Shown piece after piece: positions 1 through 5,198 of a stretch of 10,935 nucleotides of DNA. This DNA is from an uncultured Collinsella sp. (lineage in GTDB: Bacteria > Actinomycetota > Coriobacteriia > Coriobacteriales > Coriobacteriaceae), in assembly GCA_905211615.1 (NCBI GenBank), contig CAJMBB010000064.1, forward strand, positions 1 to 10,935, in the 5' to 3' direction. The stretch's first letter is position 1; each line of letters starts with the position of its first letter. The position numbers and the translations under genes are program-made. The notes below the pieces were generated by a model. That model was given only the letters and a program-made list of their open reading frames with translations, was not told where the DNA came from and made no database searches.

Positions 1-27
1 GGGCTAACTGCTCCGCCGGCCTTTTTT
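1..27 (+). terminator. Possible tail of an upstream intrinsic terminator (partial)
   Basis: A GC-rich stretch ending GCCGGCC runs straight into six T residues (22-27). This looks like the 3' arm and T-tract of a terminator whose 5' arm lies before the window. The missing half means it cannot be confirmed. The same bases also lie just before the ribosome binding site of the first gene. Confidence 0.25.
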
Positions 28-43
28 AAAGGAGCGTTGAAGC

Positions 44-1096
44 GTGAAAACGGGTATTTCGATTTATCTTTCCAGCCCTCTGCAGGATATTGAGCGGACG
101 ATTGAGCGTGGTGCCGCGGCGGGTGCGCGCTATGCGTTCACCTCGCTGCATATTCCCGAGGATGGGGGAGCGACGTATGCTGATAAGGTCCGTCATGTAC
201 TGTCGCTGCTTTCCGCCCGCGGCATTGCGCTCATTGCCGATGTGGGGCCTCGCACGTGCGATTTGCTCGGGCTTGAGCGCATCGAGGACCTGCGCGATCT
301 GGGGTTGGAATACCTTCGTTTGGACTATGGCTTTAGCGCCCAACGGGTCGCGGAGCTGTCCGGTGTATTTCGCATTGTGGTCAATGCATCGACAGTGAGT
401 TCTGATGAAATCGCATCGTGGCGTGAGGCCGGTGCCGATGTGACTCGTTTTGCCGCCTGCCACAATTTTTACCCCAAGCCTTATACCGGTTTAGCTCTGG
501 AGGACATTGCTCGGGTGAATCTTCGTCTTGCGGCGCTTGGATTCGAAATCATGGCTTTTGTGCCGGGCGATGCTAACGTTCGCGGGCCGGTGTTCGAGGG
601 ACTGCCGACGGTCGAGGCGCAGCGCGGTCGCGCGTCAAAGGTTGCTCTCAATATGCTTGAGCTTGCGCATGGCGCCGATTGCGACATTGTGTTGGTCGGC
701 GACCCCGATCTATCCGATGCGGGCTGGGCGCAGTTTGCTCAAGTTTCCGCCGGATACGTGGACCTGCAATGTGAGCTTGAGCCCGGTTATGCCTATGTGC
801 GCGGGCAGATTCATCACGACCGGCCCGACTCGAGCGTCCTCATCTTTAGGTCTCAGGAGTCACGTACGACGCATAAGCCGGATTCCGTGCCGACGGATGC
901 CGGAGCCGGCCTGCCGCGAAAGGCGGGGTCGATCGCTGTGAGCAATAGCGGATATGGGCGCTACGAAGGCGAGCTTGAGATTGCGCGGGTCGATCTTCCC
1001 GGTGACGAGCGCATGAACGTTGCGGGCCATATCACGCCCGAGGCAATGGAGCTGCTGCCGTTCATCAAACGCGGATTCGGGGTACGGTTCGTTTAG
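44..1096 (+). CDS. MupG/DUF871-family TIM-barrel protein, putative 6-phospho-N-acetylmuramidase
   Basis: The protein is 350 aa, close to the usual length of this family. The start is GTG at 44, preceded by AAAGGAG at 28-34 (9-nt spacing). The N-terminus MKTGISIYLSS is a first barrel strand. Family landmarks are IADVGPRT (about residues 64-71), LRLDYGF (91-97), NASTVSSDEI (113-122), HNFYPKPYTGL (140-150) and the C-terminal GYGRYEGELEI region. In Staphylococcus aureus, MupG cleaves MurNAc-6-phosphate-GlcNAc during cell-wall sugar recovery in the cytoplasm, and the gene sits with murQ, murP and murR. Here no such partner is visible in the window, so the substrate is inferred from the family only. 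Older annotations call such proteins 'outer surface protein' or DUF871. There is no signal peptide, consistent with a cytoplasmic enzyme. Confidence 0.82.
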   Translation: MKTGISIYLSSPLQDIERTIERGAAAGARYAFTSLHIPEDGGATYADKVRHVLSLLSARGIALIADVGPRTCDLLGLERIEDLRDLGLEYLRLDYGFSAQRVAELSGVFRIVVNASTVSSDEIASWREAGADVTRFAACHNFYPKPYTGLALEDIARVNLRLAALGFEIMAFVPGDANVRGPVFEGLPTVEAQRGRASKVALNMLELAHGADCDIVLVGDPDLSDAGWAQFAQVSAGYVDLQCELEPGYAYVRGQIHHDRPDSSVLIFRSQESRTTHKPDSVPTDAGAGLPRKAGSIAVSNSGYGRYEGELEIARVDLPGDERMNVAGHITPEAMELLPFIKRGFGVRFV

Positions 1097-1188
1097 CGTG
1101 TGACCTGTGGGCTACAATTGGCCCATCATACGAAGGCGCCTCGTGTGGCGTGTGCCTGCGTTGGCCGATCTATATTCGGAGGATTCCC

Positions 1189-1548
1189 ATGACCGTACTG
1201 TTTGTTGAATATCCCAAGTGCTCGACCTGTAAGAAGGCCAAGGCATGGCTGGACGAACATGGGGTAGAGTATATCGACCGCGATATCGTTTTGGACAATC
1301 CCACGGCTGATGAGCTTGCGACCTGGATTGCTCGCTCGGGGCTGCCGGTGCGGCGCTTCTTTAATTCGTCGGGCATGAAATATCGAGAGCTGGGCCTGAA
1401 GGCGCGTCTGGATGCGGGCATGACGGATCGGGAGTGCTACGAGCTGCTGGCGACCGACGGCATGCTGGTCAAGCGTCCGCTGCTGGTGGGCGACGACTTT
1501 GCGATTCCTGGCTTTAGGGAAGCGGCTTGGGCCGAGGCGTTGCTGTAG
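1189..1548 (+). CDS. ArsC/Spx-family thioredoxin-fold protein
   Basis: The protein is 119 aa, typical for the arsenate reductase/Spx/YffB family. ATG at 1189 is chosen because CGGAGG (1177-1182) lies 6 nt upstream; a GTG 39 nt earlier has no such site. The N-terminus MTVLFVEYPKCSTCKKA carries a CxxC pair (C11, C14) at the start of the first helix. The conserved GMLVKRPLLV (about residues 90-99) includes the cis-proline segment. Classical ArsC reduces arsenate, while Spx proteins bind RNA polymerase. The CxxC is seen in several subgroups, so reductase and regulator roles cannot be separated here. No arsenic resistance genes flank it. A TACAAT hexamer at 1113-1118 could be its -10 box, but no convincing -35 accompanies it. 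The gene converges with the minus-strand gene ending at 1621. Confidence 0.85.
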   Translation: MTVLFVEYPKCSTCKKAKAWLDEHGVEYIDRDIVLDNPTADELATWIARSGLPVRRFFNSSGMKYRELGLKARLDAGMTDRECYELLATDGMLVKRPLLVGDDFAIPGFREAAWAEALL

Positions 1549-1620
1549 CGGCTCCGGAAAGTGCGACCCGTTTTGAGTGATCGGGGTGGGATGTGTTTTC
1601 CATCGGCGGGCTCGCTCGGC

Positions 1621-2031
1621 TCAATCCTCGAGCTGTGCCCATTCGTGCGGATCGTAGACCTTTACGTGCTTGTTGGGCTTGCCGCTCCAGTACTCCTCGT
1701 CCATAAAGGGCAGATATGCCTGAACGCCGGGGCAGATAAAGGGAATCCGCTGCTGTTGCAGTCGCTCGCGCTGGCGCTGCTCCAGGTGCGCCTCGGATAT
1801 GACGGTCGGCATACCGGATAGCTCGACGAGGCTTGCCTGGATTCGCTTAAGGTCGGGGAGTCCCGCGTGCCATGACACCCGCATGATCAAAAAGGATGCA
1901 CGGCGGTATTTTGCCTGCATCACCGTGATGGCGGGGCGCAGTGTGGGATGGATTTTGTCCCGTTCGGGCCAAAGGTCAGCAGTGATCTCGAGGCCCAGGG
2001 TCTCCCATAGGTAATCAAGCTCTTCGTCCAT
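1621..2031 (-). CDS. Small protein resembling the N-terminal part of a MarR-like regulator family
   Basis: The protein is 136 aa, starting at ATG 2031 with a short GAGG about 5 nt upstream, and ending TGA. Residues 94-110 (QRIPFICPGVQAYLPFM) follow the pattern RxPFIxPxxQxYLPF. I recall this pattern from low-GC Gram-positive proteins annotated as MarR-family regulators, where it precedes a winged helix. Upstream residues 43-83 (about RRASFLIMRVSW to ISEAHLEQRQRE) fit an alpha/beta domain with a basic, Q/R-rich helix before the signature. No helix-turn-helix follows: the protein stops 26 residues after the signature. It may be a stand-alone sensor-like domain or a truncated relative. The overlapping plus-strand frame at 1561-1821 lacks any family signal, which supports the minus strand. 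The function is unknown. Confidence 0.6.
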   Translation of the reverse strand: MDEELDYLWETLGLEITADLWPERDKIHPTLRPAITVMQAKYRRASFLIMRVSWHAGLPDLKRIQASLVELSGMPTVISEAHLEQRQRERLQQQRIPFICPGVQAYLPFMDEEYWSGKPNKHVKVYDPHEWAQLED

Positions 2032-2196
2032 GGCGCCTCGATATCTACGTGATCATTGATACTTCGATTGTGTTGCCTGGTGCTATCGTTTTCACGGTAG
2101 AATCTGCCAACGGTTGACGGCTACCGCTCGCGGCGTTTTGCCCTTCGTGTACAGCGGTTGGCTTCACAGGTCCTTCACGGGTTGGACTAAATTAGG

Positions 2197-2231
2197 CCAA
2201 TTTGACTGAATTTCAAAAAAGTCAAAATTGG
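2197..2231. repeat. Inverted repeat upstream of the tRNA promoter
   Basis: CCAATTTGACT (2197-2207) is the reverse complement of AGTCAAAATTGG (2220-2231) apart from one extra T, with a 12-nt A-rich loop between. It ends four bases before the -35 hexamer of the tRNA promoter. It could be an operator, or the remains of an upstream terminator. The rest of 2032-2307 shows no gene. Confidence 0.4.
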
Positions 2232-2234
2232 GGC

Positions 2235-2263
2235 TTGCGTCACGGCGAGACTTCCCGTATATT
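2235..2263 (+). promoter_or_regulatory. Predicted sigma-70-type promoter of the tRNA-Gln/tRNA-Glu unit
   Basis: TTGCGT (2235-2240) and TATATT (2258-2263) are separated by exactly 17 nt. Transcription would start about 2270, some 38 nt before tRNA-Gln. It is the best -35/-10 pair in this gene-free stretch and points toward the two tRNAs. Confidence 0.6.
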
Positions 2264-2307
2264 TCTTTCTTGCGCAAAGGCACAGCCGAGCGCAGCGATG
2301 CAGTCAT

Positions 2308-2381
2308 TGGGATGTCGTCTAATGGCAGGACAGCGGATTCTGGTTCCGTCAATGGGGGTTCGACTCCCTCCATCCCAGCCA
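2308..2381 (+). tRNA. tRNA-Gln (anticodon CTG)
   Basis: The cloverleaf can be folded by hand. The acceptor stem is TGGGATG/CATCCCA with discriminator G and an encoded CCA. The D stem is GTCT/GGAC. The anticodon stem is GCGGA/TCCGT with loop TTCTGGT, giving anticodon CTG. The T stem is GGGGG/CCCTC with loop TTCGACT. It decodes CAG. It lies 17 nt before the next tRNA and is probably cotranscribed with it. Confidence 0.95.
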
Positions 2382-2398
2382 TTGCATTTGCTACATAT

Positions 2399-2475
2399 GG
2401 CCCGTTCGTCTAGCGGTTTAGGACGCCGCCCTCTCAAGGCGGAGATCACCAGTTCGAATCTGGTACGGGCTACCA
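2399..2475 (+). tRNA. tRNA-Glu (anticodon CTC)
   Basis: The acceptor stem is GGCCCGT/ACGGGCT with a G1-U72 pair, discriminator A and an encoded CCA. The anticodon stem is CCGCC/GGCGG with loop CTCTCAA, giving anticodon CTC. The T loop is TTCGAAT. It decodes GAG, a frequent codon in this GC-rich genome. An intrinsic terminator follows 10 nt after the CCA. Confidence 0.95.
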
Positions 2476-2485
2476 AAATTGAACG

Positions 2486-2513
2486 CCCGGGCCTCGTAAG
2501 AGACCCGGGTTTT
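2486..2513 (+). terminator. Rho-independent terminator of the tRNA unit
   Basis: CCCGGG-C-CTC (2486-2495), loop GTAA, then GAG-A-CCCGGG (2500-2509) form a ten-position stem with one C-A mismatch, followed by TTTT. It closes the tRNA-Gln/tRNA-Glu transcript and separates it from the TPR-smpB operon. Confidence 0.85.
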
Positions 2514-2569
2514 GTGTATTGACCGTATATACGGCGCCTGCCGTGTTTCGCTCAGATCGAGGAGTAGCC

Positions 2570-3487
2570 ATGGACCTGCCCATCAGCTTGCAAGACATCA
2601 CGTATGCCGAGAACTATCTGGCGCAGGGCGACCTGGCTACGGCGACGCCGCTGCTGGAGCGTCTGGTGGAGCTCGCCGAGGAGTATATCGATGCTGAGTG
2701 CAAGACGGAGGAGAAGCGCCAATACTTTAGCTTCGATAGCAAGTTTGAGCGCTTGGCCTATCGCCGCGTGGAGAAGGATCCGCGCGAGCTCGTGCAGGTC
2801 GAGGTGCCGTTTGACCGCCTGTACTCTGACATGGCGTTTGCCTACATTCGCCAGCAGGATTATGTGAGCGCTCGCAATGCCCTGATGCAGGCTGTGCGTT
2901 GGGACCCCATGAACTGCAACTATCGCTTGGATTTGGCCGAGCTGTTCCGCGCACTCGAAGACAAGCAGGAATGGGCATCGCTCTCGTTCTCGGTGCTGGA
3001 GCGTGCAAGCGATGGCAAGTGCGCCGCCCGCGCTTACGCCAATCTGGGTCAGTACTTCTTGGAGCCCGAGACCGAGAACATTTCGGCTGCCGTGGGCTGC
3101 GCACGTCTGGCGCTGCGCCTGGCGCCCAACGATGCGCATACGACGCGCCTGCTCAACAAGATCCATACTACCTATCCGGATGCCGCCGAGGAGAGCGACG
3201 AGCACGTGATGGGCGAGCTGGCGTTGCAGGGCGTTCCGACCTCACCTTCGGCCGAGATTGCCATCTGCCTGATTATGTGCGCGACCGATGCTGCAAGCGA
3301 CGGCGACAAACAGGAGGCGACGCGCCTGACGGTGCGCGCCCGCGACCTGGTGGGCGAGGAGGCCTGCGCGGCGATTATCAAGCTGGTGCGCGAGAGCGAT
3401 GCTGAGCTCAATGCCGAGCGCAAGGCAAAGCACACGGGTGTCGACAAGGGCGCTGACGGTGTCAAGGAGGCCGGCGATGCCCAGTAA
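2570..3487 (+). CDS. Tetratricopeptide-repeat (TPR) protein
   Basis: The protein is 305 aa. ATG 2570 is preferred to the in-frame TTG at 2519 because GAGGAG ends 5 nt before it. TPR-like helix pairs are visible at residues about 11-44 (AENYLAQGDLATATPLLERL), 84-117 (DMAFAYIRQQDYVSARNALM with W111-D-P) and 153-188 (AYANLGQYFL with LALRLAPNDA). The GD-x-ATA, QQDYVSA and APNDAHT turns match TPR consensus positions. The C-terminus (from about residue 270) is charged and probably disordered. There is no signal peptide or membrane segment, so it is likely a cytoplasmic scaffold. Its last 11 nt overlap the start of smpB, and the smpB ribosome binding site lies inside this gene, so the two are translationally coupled. 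The partner proteins are unknown; a ribosome link is only suggested by the neighbour. Confidence 0.8.
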   Translation: MDLPISLQDITYAENYLAQGDLATATPLLERLVELAEEYIDAECKTEEKRQYFSFDSKFERLAYRRVEKDPRELVQVEVPFDRLYSDMAFAYIRQQDYVSARNALMQAVRWDPMNCNYRLDLAELFRALEDKQEWASLSFSVLERASDGKCAARAYANLGQYFLEPETENISAAVGCARLALRLAPNDAHTTRLLNKIHTTYPDAAEESDEHVMGELALQGVPTSPSAEIAICLIMCATDAASDGDKQEATRLTVRARDLVGEEACAAIIKLVRESDAELNAERKAKHTGVDKGADGVKEAGDAQ

Positions 3488-3947
3488 GCGCGAGCGCAAG
3501 CTCATTTCCAAGAATCGCTCGGCACATCACGAGTACTTTATCGATGAGACATTTGAGTGCGGCATTGAACTGAGCGGCACCGAGGTCAAGTCGATTCGCG
3601 AGCGTGCCTGTCAGATCACTGACACTTTTGCGCTGATTCGTGGCGGCGAGTGCTGGCTCGTCGGCCTGCATATCCATCCTTATAGCCATGGTGGCGTGTG
3701 GAATCGCGATCCCGACCGTCGGCGTCGTCTGCTGCTGCACCGTAAGGAGATCAACTTTCTTGACGGCAAACTTCGCAACCGTGGTTATGCGCTGGTTCCG
3801 TTGGAGCTCTACTTTAATACCGACGGCCGCGTAAAGCTGCTGCTGGGTCTGGGTCGCGGCAAGAAGCTCTACGACAAGCGCGAGGACATGGCCAAGCGTG
3901 ATGTCCAACGCGAGATCGACCGCGCCCTTAAGGAACGCAACCGCTAG
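3477..3947 (+). CDS. smpB: SsrA-binding protein SmpB
   Basis: The protein is 156 aa, normal for SmpB. ATG 3477 has a near-ideal AAGGAGG at 3464-3470 with 6-nt spacing, inside the end of the TPR gene. SmpB binds tmRNA and delivers it to stalled ribosomes for trans-translation. Landmarks are KLISKNRSAHHEYFIDETFECGI at the N-terminus (first OB-fold strand), LSGTEVKSIRE (residues about 33-43), HIHPYSHGG, RRLLLHRKEI, GYALVPLELYF and the C-terminal GLGRGKKLYDKRE followed by a basic helix (DVQREIDRALKERNR) that enters the mRNA channel. All expected blocks are present. No ssrA (tmRNA) gene is recognisable in the following 200 bases or elsewhere in the window. The gene is followed by a long hairpin (3960-4026) and an intrinsic terminator (4069-4102). 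Confidence 0.97.
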   Translation: MPSKRERKLISKNRSAHHEYFIDETFECGIELSGTEVKSIRERACQITDTFALIRGGECWLVGLHIHPYSHGGVWNRDPDRRRRLLLHRKEINFLDGKLRNRGYALVPLELYFNTDGRVKLLLGLGRGKKLYDKREDMAKRDVQREIDRALKERNR

Positions 3948-3959
3948 GCACTCTGTATA

Positions 3960-4026
3960 AGTTGCGGTGGAATACGGACTGTTTTGCCTGTTTGAGGGGC
4001 TATTCAGTCCCTATTTCACCGCAACT
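3960..4026. repeat. Long imperfect inverted repeat downstream of smpB
   Basis: Two 22-nt arms (3960-3981 and 4005-4026) pair over their whole length except one C-C mismatch and one G-U pair, around a 23-nt loop. Outer arms read AGTTGCGGTG and CACCGCAACT. No T-tract follows, so it is not a standard terminator; that function sits further on at 4069-4102. It may be a dispersed intergenic hairpin repeat or an mRNA 3'-end stabiliser. Confidence 0.75.
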
Positions 4027-4068
4027 GCGGGCGTCTCATCTTTCTTACTGTTCTGACACATATGTCTC

Positions 4069-4102
4069 AAAGGCGGCGTCCGTTATGGGTGCCGCCTTTT
4101 TT
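4069..4102 (+). terminator. Rho-independent terminator after smpB
   Basis: AAAGGCGGC (4069-4077) and GCCGCCTTT (4091-4099) form a perfect 9-bp stem around a 13-nt loop, and the T-tract runs to 4102. It ends the TPR-smpB transcript. Its A-rich 5' side could also let it work on the minus strand. Confidence 0.85.
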
Positions 4103-4153
4103 GTGGGTACATACATCCATGAGGTTCCAACCCGAGCTAGGGGAGTGATCGTT

Positions 4154-4657
4154 ATGGACAAAACTGCGTTCTTTACCATGCCGAGTGGCCTGTACGTGGT
4201 GAGCGCCGCGGCGGACGGGCTGCGTGCCGGCTGCGTTATCAACACAGCAGTGCAGGTGACATCCGCCCCGCCGCGCATCTCGATTGCCGTGAACAAGGAA
4301 AATGTCACGTCCGGCGTAATCGCATCGGCTAAGGCCTTTGCGCTGACCGTGATTGACCAGACCGCCGACATGCTCTATATCGGCAACTTTGGCTTCCGCA
4401 CCAGCAGCGATTACGACAAGTTTGCCAAGTACGAGACCCACGAGACCGCTCTGGGCATGCCTTATGTGCCCGAGCACGCGGCGGCCTTGTTTAGCTGCCG
4501 TTTGATTGATACCGTGGACGTGGGCACGCATCTGCTGTTTATCGGCGAGGTTGAGGATGCCGAGCGCTTGAGCGGCGAGGCCCCGCTGACCTATGACTAC
4601 TATCACAAGGTCTTGAAGGGCAAGACGCCGCCCAAGGCTTCGTCGTATCAAGGCTAG
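4154..4657 (+). CDS. Flavin reductase family protein (FMN-binding split-barrel)
   Basis: The protein is 167 aa. ATG 4154 follows AGGGGAG (4139-4145) by 8 nt. The longer open frame back to 3962 is rejected because it crosses the hairpin and terminator. The N-terminus MDKTAFFTMPSGLYVVSA, the GCVINTAVQVTSAPPRISIAV stretch (residues 26-46), LFSCRLIDTVDVGTHLLFIGEV (about 112-133) and the tail YYHKVLKGKTPPKASSY are typical of the flavin reductase domain of high-molecular-weight rubredoxins and related flavoredoxins. Such enzymes bind FMN and pass electrons from NAD(P)H to rubredoxin or flavodiiron partners. A separate 47-aa rubredoxin is encoded 89 nt downstream, equivalent to the C-terminal domain of the fused clostridial protein. 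It is probably cytoplasmic. The exact electron donor and acceptor are inferred. Confidence 0.88.
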   Translation: MDKTAFFTMPSGLYVVSAAADGLRAGCVINTAVQVTSAPPRISIAVNKENVTSGVIASAKAFALTVIDQTADMLYIGNFGFRTSSDYDKFAKYETHETALGMPYVPEHAAALFSCRLIDTVDVGTHLLFIGEVEDAERLSGEAPLTYDYYHKVLKGKTPPKASSYQG

Positions 4658-4674
4658 AAATGTTCTAAAAATAC

Positions 4675-4702
4675 TTGCATTATATTATTGAGAATCTATA
4701 CT
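4675..4702 (+). promoter_or_regulatory. Predicted promoter of the rubredoxin gene
   Basis: TTGCAT (4675-4680) and TATACT (4697-4702) are spaced 16 nt apart in an AT-rich island (about 4656-4712) that contrasts with the GC-rich surroundings. It gives the rubredoxin its own start of transcription despite the closeness of the flavin reductase gene. The spacer and -10 include a weak Fur-like stretch (4684-4702). Confidence 0.6.
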
Positions 4703-4746
4703 AATAAACGAAGTACATCACCAGTCACGTTCGAGAGGAGAACATC

Positions 4747-4890
4747 ATGGCTGAGGAGAAGAAGACGTATAAGTTTGTGTGCACCGTTTGCGGCTACGAG
4801 GTTGAGGTCGACACGCCCGAGCTGCCCGAGGATTACGTGTGCCCGGTGTGCGGCGTCGGCCCCGATGAGTTTGAGCTCGTCGAGGAGTAA
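4747..4890 (+). CDS. Rubredoxin
   Basis: This is a small 47-aa protein starting ATG 4747 with AGAGGAG at 4734-4740, 6 nt upstream. Two Cys pairs, VCTVCGYE (C12, C15) and YVCPVCGVGPDEFE (C32, C35), give the four iron ligands of a rubredoxin Fe(Cys)4 site. D39, E40 and F41 match the usual xDxFE ending. It is slightly shorter than classical 52-54-aa rubredoxins, with only 16 residues between the Cys pairs, as in rubredoxin domains fused to flavin reductases or rubrerythrins. It is acidic and cytoplasmic, and carries single electrons, probably from the upstream flavin reductase to an oxygen- or peroxide-reducing enzyme outside the window. It has its own promoter (4675-4702) and a strong terminator 42 nt after its stop. 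Confidence 0.92.
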   Translation: MAEEKKTYKFVCTVCGYEVEVDTPELPEDYVCPVCGVGPDEFELVEE

Positions 4891-4932
4891 CTCGTAGACA
4901 CACGGCGATTAGCCATACAGAGCTCTGTCCAA

Positions 4933-4966
4933 GGGCCCCGGTCGAATTCTCGGCCGGGGCCCTTTT
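4933..4966 (+). terminator. Rho-independent terminator after the rubredoxin gene
   Basis: GGGCCCCGG (4933-4941) and CCGGGGCCC (4954-4962) form a perfect 9-bp GC stem with a 12-nt loop, followed by TTTT and a pyrimidine-rich tail. It is the clear end of the flavin reductase/rubredoxin region. Confidence 0.9.
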
Positions 4967-5028
4967 CTTCCGCCCCCAAGGGATCACGGCTGCTGTTAGC
5001 TGATCCTGTCTGTCGTGAGTCCGGCCGA

Positions 5029-5097
5029 CCGTTTGTCTCAATCTGTAACATCTAGCAGTGAAAACGGGGTCTACGTGTTACAGATTGAGACAAACGG
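5029..5097 (+). repeat. Palindromic repeat element, copy 1
   Basis: Perfect 22-bp arms lie at 5029-5050 and 5076-5097, built on CTGTAACA/TGTTACAG and separated by 25 nt. The inner 25 nt contain TAG, AAA and GGGTCT at the same offsets as in copies 2 and 3. It lies in the gene-free stretch between the rubredoxin terminator and mntH. There is no T-tract and no open reading frame. Orientation is assigned from the loop motif. Confidence 0.85.
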
Positions 5098-5115
5098 AGC
5101 TGTCCCTCGGAATGA

Positions 5116-5170
5116 TCTCGATCTGTAACATCTAGACATCAAAAGCGGGTTTAGATGTTACAGATCGAGA
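5116..5170 (+). repeat. Palindromic repeat element, copy 2
   Basis: Perfect 19-bp arms lie at 5116-5134 and 5152-5170. The CTGTAACA and TGTTACAG cores are again separated by 25 nt. Relative to copy 1, one arm base pair changes from A-T to G-C (TCTCGATC/GATCGAGA), keeping the stem intact. It lies 28 nt past the 3' end of mntH, so it could also form at the end of that transcript. Confidence 0.85.
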
Positions 5171-5198
5171 CGTTTGACTGGGTGGACATGCGGCCTCG

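Noticed and set aside
1189..1548. Arsenic resistance operon
   Set aside because: The protein is ArsC-like by fold, but no arsenic regulator, pump or arsenite permease gene is adjacent, and the family includes Spx-type regulators.
3962..4153. N-terminal extension of the flavin reductase
   Set aside because: It would translate through a long hairpin and a strong terminator and begins at a TTG without a ribosome binding site. The family N-terminus fits ATG 4154.
3948..4153. ssrA (tmRNA) gene next to smpB
   Set aside because: There is no tRNA-like acceptor/T-arm end with CCA and no tag-peptide frame; the gap holds a hairpin and a terminator.
5029..5170. CRISPR array
   Set aside because: There are two palindromic elements of different arm length with no uniform repeat-spacer pattern and no cas genes.
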